Source: Zopfochytrium polystomum
Taxonomy: Eukaryota; Chytridiomycota; Chytridiomycetes; Chytridiales; Chytridiaceae
Assembly (NCBI GenBank): GCA_025765615.1
Contig: JAIVFJ010000047.1
Span: 186,001-250,000, forward strand
Length of the DNA: 64,000 nucleotides
Reading direction: 5' to 3'
Below the pieces are notes generated by a model, which saw nothing but the letters and a program-made list of their open reading frames with translations, did no database searches and was not told where the DNA came from. Position numbers and translations under genes: made by a program. Below are positions 31,288-41,887 of this stretch, one piece after another. Positions within the stretch are counted from its first letter, which is position 1. Each line of letters opens with the position of its first letter.

Positions 31288-33660
31288 ATGACCAGCCGCT
31301 CCCCCTCCAGACCGCCCACGCATGTCAAGGTCAAGTTCGTCAACAAGGACCCACTCTCCAGCGAGTCGCCATTCCTGAAGCCCTTTCCAAATCCACTGGC
31401 CCTCCTTGCTCTCATCATCAAATCTATCGTCGCGGACGACCTCGGACCAGTCTCGCAGCAGTCCGATGACAAACTGCAGATTAGCTACGATGATGAGGGC
31501 GACCAAGGAAACACCGACCCGATTGGCGACGTCGATGCTCCCGATGACGATGCCTCTGATGACGGCTGCGCCACTCTGGCGTTTATTCGTCTCAAAAAGC
31601 TGACACTTGTGTTGCGACCCATGGACGGCATCGCGTACACTGCTGGCCCCAAGTCCATCCGAGAAATCCATCTCTCGTCCCAGTATGTTCTGGATCGATC
31701 GCTTGCCTTGCCGAACCCAAAAGACTTTAAAAGAGAAATAGAGGGTGTCCTCTGGCATGAGATGGTGCATGCAATCCAGCACGACGGACGCGGTACGGCT
31801 CCCGGCGGTTTGATCGAGGGCATCGCCGATCTGGTGCGGTGGCGGCACTTTCTTGCGCCACCTCACTGGCGAAATCGCTGGCAGCCCCCGGGCGACGACG
31901 CAAACTGGGACGACGGGTACGAAAGCACGGCGTACTTCCTGCTCTTCATCGAGGAGCAAGCGCAGCCGCCCGTGGCCCGGTTCGCACAGCGACTGAACGC
32001 TCTGCTGCGCCACGAAGCCTGGAGCGAGGAGATGGTGGCGCGGATCGCGGGCGAGGACGGCGCAAAGTGGACGCTCGCGTCGCTGTGGACTTCGTACCTT
32101 ACGGGCATCCGCGGGCCGACCGACCCGGACACGCTGGACCGGATGCCGTGGGTGACGGTCAACCTCGTGGACAGCAGCACCGCGCTGGTCGCGTCGCTGT
32201 ACTCCGGCGCCGCGTCGCACGCGTTGGTGCGGTCGTGCGTGCGAAACGTGCAGCGGACACTTTTTGACCGCACCTACGACTCGCCGGCGGGGATCCGCGC
32301 GCTGACGGTGTTTATGCGCGAGATGGACGGCGTCGCGTACTGCACGGGGTCCGCGGCGGAGAAGGAGATCCACTTGTCGACGGCGCACGTGGCGAATGTC
32401 AGCAAGGGGTGCGGGCACGCGCCGGGGACGCCGGAGCACGATGCGAGGGTGCGCGCCGAGATCGAGGGAGTGCTGGTGCACGAGGCGGTCCACGCTTTTC
32501 AGGCAAACGCGTCGGGGAGCGCTCCCGGCGGTCTGATTGAGGGCATTGCGGATGCCGTGCGGTTGCGGTGCGGGCTCGCACCTCCGCACTGGCGCCGCGG
32601 GACGGACGGTGGCAGGAGACAATGGGACTCTGGGTACGATGCGACGGCTTTTTTCCTGCAGTTTATCGAGGAGGAGGGAGAGCCGCCGCTGCCGGGGTTC
32701 CTTAAAACGCTGAACATGATCATGGCGGATCCTTTGTGGACTTGGGACGAGAGCATCTTTGAGCTGCTGACAGGCCGGTCTCTGTCTCGTCTTTGGCGGG
32801 AGTACAAGTTGTTTTGCGGGGAGGATGATGGTGAAGGCAAAAGAGTCGCCAGTGGAGGAGGAGACCGCGGCGAATGGCCAGTGCCCGAGATTTTCGTGGA
32901 AGTATCGGAACCTGAGAGCGGCTCGACGGCAACTACACTCGCACCTTTGCTTGCAGCAATATCGGATGAAAAGACCAAGCTCAAAGAGGCTTGTGTCTTT
33001 GCAATGCAGAGCTTGTACAAGAGCCCGTCATCGCCGTCTCTACCATATATCCGCTCATTGCACTTTTCTATTACGGACTCTGCTGCTGCCTCACCAGCTG
33101 CGGCCGGCCCCCTCGTCGAATGCACTGTGCTTAACGACGGGGCAGCTACCAACAACACTGCGGTAGAGTCGTCGCCTCACGCACCTGCGCGGCTCGTCCG
33201 CATCTCGGCCTCCTACCTCGCCGCCCTTCCAGCGCACCTCCAGCGGCGCGAGCTGGAAGGCTTGACAATGCACGCGCTGGGCCACGTGTACGTTGCCGGG
33301 GACGTGGGGGTGTCGCCGCCGCATGCCGGTGCCGCAAAGGTCCCCCGCTGGCTCGTGGAAGGCGTTTGCGACTGGCTCCGACTAAAGGCAGGGCGCGAAG
33401 CGGACCACTGGCGGACGCGGCCGACGCCGTCGATGGGAGGAACGCGCTGGGACGAAGGTTTTGGAACGACGGCAAAGTTCCTGGCGTGGATCGACGGTCG
33501 GCATCCTGGATTTGTGCAGGGGCTGAACACTGCGATCGGTAACGCGTCAGAAGCGGATGGCAGATGGGACGATGGCGTCTTTGTGGACCTCACAGGGAGG
33601 AAAGTCGAAGAATTGTGGAGGCTGTATGTTGCGAGCGTGGAGACGTGCGTCGTGTCCTAA
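31288..33660 (+). CDS. Triple basic-secretory-protein (BSP) metallopeptidase
   Basis: A single exon, 790 residues, made of three tandem BSP (plant PBSP/peptidase M-like) units. Unit 1 has the zinc motif HEMVH (157-161) followed by APGGLIEGIADLVR, a PPHWR turn and WDDGYESTAYFLLFIEE. Unit 2 has HEAVH (398-402), APGGLIEGIADAVR and WDSGYDATAFFLQFIEE. Unit 3 has HALGH (662-666), then PRWLVEGVCDWLR and WDEGFGTTAKFLAWID. The catalytic Glu of HExxH is Ala in unit 3, so that unit is probably inactive. Each unit ends with LW-x2-Y. BSP proteins are usually single-domain and secreted, but no signal peptide is visible here. An acidic insert sits in unit 1. Zinc protease activity is inferred. Confidence 0.85.
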   Translation: MTSRSPSRPPTHVKVKFVNKDPLSSESPFLKPFPNPLALLALIIKSIVADDLGPVSQQSDDKLQISYDDEGDQGNTDPIGDVDAPDDDASDDGCATLAFIRLKKLTLVLRPMDGIAYTAGPKSIREIHLSSQYVLDRSLALPNPKDFKREIEGVLWHEMVHAIQHDGRGTAPGGLIEGIADLVRWRHFLAPPHWRNRWQPPGDDANWDDGYESTAYFLLFIEEQAQPPVARFAQRLNALLRHEAWSEEMVARIAGEDGAKWTLASLWTSYLTGIRGPTDPDTLDRMPWVTVNLVDSSTALVASLYSGAASHALVRSCVRNVQRTLFDRTYDSPAGIRALTVFMREMDGVAYCTGSAAEKEIHLSTAHVANVSKGCGHAPGTPEHDARVRAEIEGVLVHEAVHAFQANASGSAPGGLIEGIADAVRLRCGLAPPHWRRGTDGGRRQWDSGYDATAFFLQFIEEEGEPPLPGFLKTLNMIMADPLWTWDESIFELLTGRSLSRLWREYKLFCGEDDGEGKRVASGGGDRGEWPVPEIFVEVSEPESGSTATTLAPLLAAISDEKTKLKEACVFAMQSLYKSPSSPSLPYIRSLHFSITDSAAASPAAAGPLVECTVLNDGAATNNTAVESSPHAPARLVRISASYLAALPAHLQRRELEGLTMHALGHVYVAGDVGVSPPHAGAAKVPRWLVEGVCDWLRLKAGREADHWRTRPTPSMGGTRWDEGFGTTAKFLAWIDGRHPGFVQGLNTAIGNASEADGRWDDGVFVDLTGRKVEELWRLYVASVETCVVS

Positions 33661-33872
33661 GCAATCGCCTTTCTGTTATTCAGTAGTTTTTTTTTTTTGG
33701 TGGCGGTTTTTTCCCTGGAATTGGACGTCAGCACATTGTCGACAACCAGCCTCGATTTCATCAGATGCTGGTGAGGCACTACCAATTATCAAATTAAGTC
33801 TAAGTGTAAAACTACATTGTTTGTTCAGCCAACTTAAATACACCAAAGTTTCGTTTTGACGCGACACGCGAT

Positions 33873-35442
33873 ATGCTACCGCCCGACAACGTGTAAGCCG
33901 GCTCGCGCGACCATACTGAGGCGCACTTGCGCCCTAACCCTGAACTGTTTGCAGGAGCGACAGCAATCAGAACCTCGCCGGGTCACTCCTGAGCTTGGCA
34001 ATCGTGAGTTTCACTGATGATTGGAGTTGCTCCGATGCTAACAAGACGGCGCTCCCTCCTTCGTTTTCCTGTCGCGACAACGCTGAAAAGCTCGTGTGCT
34101 TTCGCGAGCAGATAGGAAAGATCGAGTCGAAGCCCTTGTTCTACTCCATCTGCGTCGCGTTGAGTTTTTACTTTCTGGGAACCATGGCAGGAGCAATCAC
34201 CAATCGCCAGACGGAAGGCGCCTCTTTCGACAAGATAATGACGTTATTTGATGCGTCCTTTGCCCCTGCATGTGAGTAAACGCTCTTCTTTTCCAAACCA
34301 CACCAGCAGCCTTTGACCAGAACAACCGTTGCAGACTCGTCGGCCATCATGGTATTATTGGTTGCCCAAACTGTTGCGCGAACCAACCTGACGCCCTCTC
34401 GCGCTTCATTTTTCTTGTTTTCCTTCCCAGTTTTCTGCTTTGACGTTCCACACATCGTACCGATCATTGCTTTTGCTTCTGCCTCAAAAACAAAAATGGC
34501 TTTGGATCATCGCTGGCGCTTTCGCCTCGATCGAGTTTGCGATCAATATGTCAGTAAGATGGAGACGGTCCAACCCACTGCCGCTGATAGTAATATTGTT
34601 AACTTGTTTTCCCAGCGCCGGTGCTGTGCACAAATTTCTTTTGTCCTTTCTCTAACCTCGGTTGCCTGCCATAGATTCGCACATATTCATTAGAAACCTT
34701 AAGGCACGTCAGACCTGGTTGCATAGAATACTAACAAAACTGCTTTTTCAGGCTACATTCGGAATGAAGCCCGACCCGACTTCCCAAAAACTGGAGTTCA
34801 CTATATTGGTCTATGTTTGCACCTTGGACAGCCTGTTTTTCGTTGCGGGCCAGGTTAAAATCATGACGGTGATGGGCGAGTTGACGAAAGTAAAGGTCAC
34901 GGCGGCTCATTACGTCGACGCCGCGATGCGCTGCATCTGCTACAGCGGATCGGTCTTTCTGTTTTTCACCACCATTGGTGAGAGGGCTCATCCCCTGGGT
35001 TGATAGCTTGACTGATCATCCCTCATTTTTGTTGACAGCTGGCAGCTTCTTTCCAACTACCCAAGGTGATCTCCAATAGCCCTGAAACACCCCAATGCTC
35101 GCTCCTTCGCTTCGTCCTATTTTCGTCTCACGTCTCACAACGTTACCACACCGTCCTCTTCCTCAAAACGAATGTAATCTCGCAGCTTCGTGAGTACCGC
35201 CTCTTGCGAGTTTGAAGCGCAACGCAATCTCAATCCTCTCCCCACCTCCCTCGATATACAGGGTTTTCCTGTCAGTTTCGCCGTGCATCGCGTTCATGGT
35301 TCTTTTGACAGACGTGGACCGCGTGCGGAAGCTCGTCTCGGCCATGCAGGCTCCCCGCCAAACAAACCTTTTGTCATTCCCACAGTCGCAAAAAACTGCG
35401 ACTGAGGTGGACCAATCGAGACAAGGGAGCCTGTCGATCTAA
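33873..35442 (+). CDS. Seven-helix membrane protein, tandem family copy 1
   Basis: Eleven exons: 33873..33892, 33955..34003, 34091..34271, 34335..34351, 34431..34553, 34616..34625, 34675..34703, 34752..34977, 35039..35065, 35186..35189, 35262..35442; 288 residues. The model is supported because copy 2 has exactly the same eleven exon lengths (20, 49, 181, 17, 123, 10, 29, 226, 27, 4, 181). Hydrophobic segments near residues 13-28, 38-59, 85-106, 112-129, 158-179, 201-224 and 229-248 suggest seven helices, with DVDRVRKLV after the last one. Conserved blocks include CFREQIGK, TFHTSYRSLLLLLP and FVAGQVKIMTVMG. The family was not recognised; receptor or sensor function is speculation. The seventh intron has a GC donor (AAG|GCACGT), where copy 2 has GT. 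Confidence 0.65.
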
Positions 35443-35911
35443 CAAGTCAGTTAGACTGTGGCCAGAGCCAAAGTCCATAATCAAATCCAGTGAATAGAGA
35501 GCGAGGATGGAGAGGTTATTCTTATTAAGTTAACAGAAGGCATTGCGATCGGATCACGCAATAAATGTAGAAAAGGTAGAACGGGCTAGGTCATGAAGTA
35601 GGACCTCATCGCCGGCACTGTCGGACACTGCAATCATTAGACCGTCAAAACGAGATGGAGGGTAAGGCGATGGTGCGCTCCAATTTCATGAAAAGACATT
35701 TTGTTTGCGATCTAGCTCGTCGGTGATCTTTGTACTTGGGCTCGTACGTAATACCGTTTTGCACGGTCTTTGGCGCGTACGTAAGTTTTGAACTCACGGT
35801 CTTCCGGGACGCCTACTTTTGGACAACCACAGCAATGCCTACCTTTATCTGCGACGCAACACGGAAGAGAAATCATACAATTATCCATTTTTGTTCTGAC
35901 GCGACACGCGC
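35443..35911. other. Spacer within the seven-helix array
   Basis: About 470 bp between copy 1 and the dead middle copy. No exons of the family were recognised in it. Confidence 0.5.
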
Positions 35912-36503
35912 CATTCCACCGCCCGACAACGTGTAATTTGGCTCGCGCAACAACACGCAGCGGGTTTGCATGTTGTACTTGTGTTTCTTGGTGAAGGTGC
36001 GGTATCCCGTGTGCCTCCCTAACCGAATTCCCAAAAGCTGGAATTCACTCTATTGGTCTATGTCTGTACCTTGGACACCATATTTTTTGTTGCTGGCCAG
36101 GTTAAATCGTGGCAGTGATGGGCGAGTTGACAAAAGTCACGGTCGCTGCGAGTCATTACATCGACGCCCGCGATGCGCTGCATCTGCTTTTCATCACCGT
36201 TGGTGCGGTGGCCCCTTGCCTGCGATGATTTTAGCCTACCTCATCCCCTTTCTCCTCCCTCACTTTGTAATGCTTGCGACTCATTTTTCCACTCTGCACT
36301 TGTCGCACATCTACCCCTATAAAACTGCTGTCTCTTGCAGCTTGTGTGAACTACGGCCCCGTTGCGGCTCCTGCACCGGAGTGCCACTAAATCTCACTCA
36401 TTTTCCTCACCCTTTCTCCTTCGATGTATCACCATGCATCTCGTTAATGGTTCTTGTTAACTGACGTGGATCGCGTCCGGAAGTATGTTTTCAAAAAGAA
36501 TAT
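35912..36503 (+). pseudogene. Dead middle copy of the seven-helix gene
   Basis: The upstream block and first exon are recognisable at 35912, but the start codon is ATT and the donor is GTAATT. Exons 2-7 are missing. An exon-8 relic (near 36025-36215) keeps KLEFTLLVYVCTLD-like coding but has small deletions that break the frame, including loss of about 24 bp. An acceptor resembling that of the 4-nt exon (CTCTTGCAG) is near 36340. An exon-11 relic (CISLMVLV then TDVDRVRK in another frame) ends near 36503. It is clearly non-functional. Confidence 0.8.
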
Positions 36504-36811
36504 AATGCTGTGTGGTGCAATGTCGAATCGCCTTTCAGGGAAATGGACACTGCGATCGCTAATGTGTTCAAACTCGGCAGAAGTTAGGGTGATTTGCGAA
36601 GGGGTCGGTCGCAGTTGGAGGCGAGCCCTAGCATTGAGTAGGCGTTTGTTGCGAGCGTAGTATCTGTCGCTGCATACTGTTTGTCCAGTTTTCAGTCCCG
36701 AAGGCGATTTTTTCGTTCAGCAGACGAACTGGACCAAAGCTTCATTTTCACACGACACGCGCCGTACTTTAGAAGGACCGATCGAAGTTGAATTCTGACA
36801 CGACACGCGCC
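36504..36811. other. Spacer before seven-helix copy 2
   Basis: About 310 bp. Just before copy 2 the segment ACACGACACGCGCC occurs twice (near 36751 and 36799), part of the block shared upstream of all three copies. Confidence 0.55.
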
Positions 36812-38401
36812 ATGCTACCGCCCGACAACGTGTAAGATGGCTCGCGTAAGAGCACACTAAGTGTTTGCGCGGCGCCTCAACTTGGCTTTGCAGGAGCGAC
36901 AGCAACCAGATTCTCGCGGGAGCCCTCCTGGTCGTGGCAATCGTGAGTTTCACAGATGTTTTGCGTAGCTAGGACACTGAAATGATCTCGTTCCTTCCAA
37001 CGTTGTGCTGTCGCGGCAATGATACAGTGTGTGTGCTTTCGCGAGCAGATAGGAAAGCTCGAGTCAAGGCCCTTGTTCTACTCCATATGCGTCGCGTTGA
37101 CTTTCCACTTCCTCGGAAACCTGATGGGGGCAATCATACATCGCCAAATGGACGGAGCATCTTTGGACAAGATGATGACCTTATTTGATGCGAAGTTGGT
37201 CGCGGTATGTAAGTAAGCGGAATTTCTGAAGCAGGCAAGCGCTCTTTAACAAGAAAAACCGTTGCAGACGCGGGGGCCATTACGGTAATATTGGCTGCCG
37301 CGAGTGGCGACGCGTATCAGCCGGGAGCTCTCTCAGCATCTTTTTTTCCTTGTTTCCCCTCCTCTTACCCAGTTTTCGGCTTTGACGTTCCACACATCGT
37401 ACCGATCATTGCTTTTGCTTCTGCCTCAAGAGCAAAATTGGCTTTGGATCATCGCTGGTGCTTTCTCTTTGATCGAGTTTGCGATCAATATGTCTGTATG
37501 ATGGAGAATGTTGCACACACTGCCTCTGACAGCCTTGTTGTTCACTTGCAATTGCTTTCCCAGTGCCGGTGCTGTGCCCGAAGTTCACCTTCCCCTCGTC
37601 TAACCTCGGTTGCCTGCCACAGACGCGCACATATACATGAGGAACCTGAAGGTATTCAGACCAGCAACTTTACTCCAATTCGATCCAGCAAAAGAATGCT
37701 AATACACTGTTTCTGCAGGCAACGTTCGGCGTGACTCCAGACCCAAACGCCCAAAAACTGGAATTCACTCTTCTCGTCTACGCCTGTAGCTTGGACACCC
37801 TGTTTTTTGTTGCTGGCCAGGTTAAAATCATGACGGTGATGGGCGATTTGACCAACGTCAAGGTCACGGCAAGTCACTACATCCACGCCTCGATGCGCTG
37901 CATTTGCTACAGCGGATCAGTCTTTCTGTTTTTCATCACTGTTGGTGCGACGCCCCTCCGTTGTACAGATAAACATGACTTATCATCCTTGATGACAGCT
38001 GGTAGCTTCTTTCCCACGGGACAAGGTGATGCCTATGAATCCATTTCCCTCCTCCCACCTTGCTTCGTTTTGCTTGCGACTCACGGTGCTACGCTGTGGC
38101 ACATCTTTCCACTTTTCTAAAAAAAACGATCGTGTCTCGCAGCTTGGTGAGCAACGCCGCGATGCCTCTTCCCTCGCCAAAGTCATACTCAATCGCTTCG
38201 CCTTCCTTTTTTGGATACAGGGTTTTCCTGACGGTAACACCGTGTATCGCATTCATGGTACTTTTGACCGACGTGGACCGCGTCCGCAAGCTCGTATCGG
38301 CCATGAAGGAGGCCCGCCAGCTGCACCCTTCGTCATTCCCACAGTCACATAATTTTGCATCTGAGGAGAGTCAGCGGCGAAAAAGCTTTTCGGCTATGTG
38401 A
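36812..38401 (+). CDS. Seven-helix membrane protein, tandem family copy 2
   Basis: Exons 36812..36831, 36894..36942, 37028..37208, 37268..37284, 37373..37495, 37564..37573, 37623..37651, 37719..37944, 37999..38025, 38143..38146 and 38221..38401; 288 residues, the same length as copy 1. The proteins are highly similar throughout, for example CFREQIGKLESRPLFYSIC, TFHTSYRSLLLLLPQEQNWL and CIAFMVLLTDVDRVRKL, and differ mainly in the C-terminal tail and loops. All introns here have GT donors. Exons of 17, 10 and 4 nt are needed to hold the frame. Tandem duplication with retention of two copies suggests selection. Function unknown. Confidence 0.68.
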
Positions 38402-38889
38402 GTCAGAGGGCGGGTTTTAAAGTTTACGATCGGTGTTTTAAATCCAGGACTAGATAGAAAGTGAAGAGCTAGCTATTGAGCAGATCATTGTGAATCAATT
38501 AGAAACACGACATGGATCGCGCTGACGGTTTCTTCTAGCTGACATCTCGCAATATCCAGTGCCGCTTCCGTGCAGAAGTCATGCTGAGTCTCACCACCCA
38601 CCGGAATGCAGAGTCTATTCAGGTAGCGCCACAAATAAAAGTCCGATTTTTTTTTTCCGTCGGGAACGAAGGGCCGCCAAACAGCAAGTCTTTCGTCAGT
38701 TTATCACTGTTGCAAAAGACGGGGCGTAACGAGGACCGCCGAGGCAAACGGGGTGTTGATCTTGAGAAGCTGCCTGGCTCTGTGTATCGATTGTTCAAAT
38801 TCCGCGTCACGACAGAAGACTCCTCACTTTCAACTGTATTTTCTTGCGTTCACGCAAACAGGCACAAAATCACAAAACAAAGGAAACCT
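38402..38889. other. Convergent intergenic region, seven-helix copy 2 / GlnRS
   Basis: About 490 bp between the two stop codons. A long plus-strand frame crosses it into the antisense of GlnRS and is not considered a gene. Confidence 0.55.
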
Positions 38890-41601
38890 TCAACTCTTCC
38901 CCGCATCCTCCTTCAACGAAACGGTCCTGTTGAACACAAACTTGCCCTTTGCCACGTCCGAGTCCGGATCCACGCAGTAGTAGCCCAACCTCAGGAACTG
39001 GAACCTGTCCTCCACCTTTGCGGACAGGACGCCAATATCAACCATCGCGTCGGGGAGGACCTCCAGCGAGTTCTTGTTGATATCGCTCAGCCAGCCGTCC
39101 GGGACGAGCTTCTTGTCCATCGGGTTCGGGTGCTTGAACAGCTGGCCGTAGTTCCGCACCTCCACGCGGACGGGGGACTTGTCCTTTGGGCTGTCAGCAA
39201 CCCACTGGATGTACGCCTTGGGCTTGCCGGACTTGCCCGCCGTGTCGTACTCCGCGACGACCTCCACAACGTTGCCGCGGTCGTCCTTGACCACCTTGGT
39301 GGCGATGATGGGGTGGGGGATCTGGAGGAGGCCGACGCTTTTTCCGAGCGACAGCCGGTAGAACTCGCTGCCGGCGGACTCGCGGAAGTCGGACGCGTCA
39401 ATGTAGATTGTTTTGGTGAAGGGCACCTTGCGATCGCCCGCAGACTTGTCAAGCGGGTTGTTGGCGACGGCAACGAGCTCGCGGTGGTTTGCTGGCAGAT
39501 TTGAAAGCGTCACTTTGAGTGGATTGAGGATCGCCATACGCCGCTCGGCGACTTCGTTGAGGTGATCGCGGACGTAGTTTTCGAGTCGCTCGACGGGGAT
39601 GACTGTGTTTGCCGTGGTAACACCAATGTCCCGAACGAAGGCGTTGATCGCTTCGGGAGTGAATCCGCGTCTCCGAACAGCGATCAGGGTATACAACCGA
39701 GGGTCGTCCCAGCCTCGCACATGCCCTTCGTTAACAAGCTTCAATAGTTTCCGCTTGGATAGGATTGCGTAGGTGAGGTTCAAGCGCCCATACTCCCACT
39801 GCACCGGTTTGTACAGCTCAAGTGCGTCCACAAGCCAGTAATATGATTCCCGTGAAAGCTGGAACTCCGTGGTACACAGGGAGTGTGTGATGTCCTCAAA
39901 CGAATCGCAGAGGCAGTGCGTGTAATCGTATGTCGGGTAGATGCACCACTGGTCCCCAGAGCGGTGATGGCGGGTGAACATGACACGGTAGGCGACGAGA
40001 TCCCAGAATTGGGGTGATGGGTTGAACATGTCCATCTTCATACGGAGAATCGCTTCGCCCTCCCCGTACTCTCCGTCTTTCATCCGTTTGAATTCTCGAA
40101 CAGACTCTTCGATAGGACGGTTACGGTGAGAGCACTCGCTCCGCTCCCCCATCGCATCGCCTCCTCGCATTTCGTGGATTTCAGCACCTGTACAATGGCA
40201 AACGTACGCCTTGTCGCGTTTGATTAGCTCTACAGCCAGGTCGTATAGGCGCTGGAAGTGGTCGGACGAGTATGTTACTGCATGAGGTTCGAATCCAAGC
40301 CAGTTGACCATGTCCAGTATAGAAGTAAAGTACTTCTCCTCTTCAGCCTCGGGGTTTGTGTCATCGTAACGCAAGTACGTGATGCCTTTGTGTGCTTGAG
40401 CGTAGCCAAAATTGATGTTGATCGCTTTCGCGTGGCCAATGTGCAGGAAGCCGTTTGGCTCCGGAGGGAATCGCGTCACTACTTTGCCACCAGTTCGTGC
40501 AAGATGCTCTTTCATCAGCGACTCCTTGATTTGAGGGTTGCCGCCCGGCTTGTGAAGCGCTGCAAGCTGCCCTTCAAACACATACTTAAAGCTCTTCGCA
40601 AGCTCGGTTATGGGTGGTCTTAGTGGTGCAGCTTGAGCGGTCGACGCCGCTGCAGCTGTGGGCTTCGCCGCTTCTTTCTTTTCTTTTGGCTGCAAATAAG
40701 GAGGAAGGGATGAGGTTAGAACGCGAATGGGGCCATGATCTGATAGAACGGTAAATTCAACTAACCGCAGCGTCTTTCGGACCAAGAAGGGCAAGGAGCT
40801 GTTTGTCGACCTCCTCCTTCACCAAAGCTGAGTTTGCCCACCGCAATTCGGTCCGCAATACTCCGAGGATTGGTCCTTGGGCCGCCCAGTACTTCTTATC
40901 CAAATCCTCCTTTTTGCTTTTGATCACCTTGGCAACAGCCGCAGAGATTTCTTCGGGTGTCACAACCACGCCTACGTGTCCCCACAGAAAGCGGATAAGT
41001 ACGATGACCATTGTACAAGGGTAAAGCAACTCACCTACTCCACAAGCCGCGTCGAATGTGACGCTATCGATCTCCCCTTTCGCCGACTCAGCGAACTTGA
41101 CAGCCGCTAGATGGTTGGGAGCCAAGTCAGCAACGCCCAAGTCAACGTCACCAAACGCGTCGCCTCGCGCCCGCCCCCCAAGCCACCGAAACATCCGCTC
41201 TTCCTTCACCTCACCGGTGATCTGATCCACCGACTTCAACCTTGCATCAAAAATTGCGCGCGCAACGTATGCCGCCTTCGGCCGGAGGGCGGGGTCGTCC
41301 TTCTTCCATGCGACAGCGAGAGCTGAGAGGAGAGATCCGATGGCGAGCAGTTCGGTAGGAGCGATCGATGCTGCATCGGCCTTCGGTCGAAGAAGGATTG
41401 AGCATTGGCAGGGTTGGTGGTAGCGGGTGGTTGGGTGTCAGCGATTTCGCGTAAGGTTTGGGGTCATGACAGATCCAAACGGAGTGTTGAACGCACCTCC
41501 TCGATGAAAAAGGCAAGAAGCGGGCCGGATTTCTTGTGCGCAGCAAGTTCCTTCGACTGCTGCGTGTTGAGGCCCAGACGGCCGGCGAAGAGCGACTCCA
41601 T
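38890..41601 (-). CDS. GLN4: Cytosolic glutaminyl-tRNA synthetase
   Basis: Four exons: 41601..41497, 41380..41035, 40971..40766 and 40689..38890, 818 residues with consistent phases. The N-terminal ~215 residues are the eukaryotic GlnRS N-terminal domain (ELAAHKKSGPLLAFFIEE; then TPEEISAAVAKVI, DLDKKYWAAQGPILG). A Lys/Ala linker precedes the class I catalytic core: RFPPEPNGFLHIGHAKAI with HIGH at 302-305, YLRYDDTNPEAEEEKY, PTYDYTHCLCDSFEDITHSL, and LSKRKLLKL in the KMSKS position. The C-terminal anticodon-binding beta barrels follow (TIYIDASDFRE; GLLQIPHPI). It charges tRNA-Gln in the cytosol. Length fits the family. The start begins the conserved N-terminal domain. Confidence 0.95.
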
Positions 41602-41887
41602 TACGTGTTGTTCGCTTGGTGCTCACGATGCGGGCGGTGTCTCCTGCTCTTGTGCTCCGTTATCGGCGCTTTTATCGGATTGGGAGGTGCGCGTTTGGGA
41701 GAAGTTTTCTGGCTTGATTCAGAGAAACAAAAAAAATCGACGTCGCCGCAACGAGAAAAAATAGGCGGTGAATCACGTATTCAATGAGCCCAAGCGAGGT
41801 ACAGCGACATGCGGAAAGAAAAAGGCAGGGGAAAGTCTAGCAGCGATAACAGAAGAAAGCATCGAAAGAAAAAAGGCGAAAGTGTGT

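Noticed and set aside
38581..39504. A 307-codon plus-strand frame at the 3' end of GlnRS
   Set aside because: Antisense to conserved GlnRS sequence for most of its length, with no motif.
40286..40296. GGTTCGAATCC, identical to a tRNA B-box
   Set aside because: It lies inside the GlnRS coding exon (LGFEPHA on the minus strand), and no A-box or cloverleaf surrounds it.
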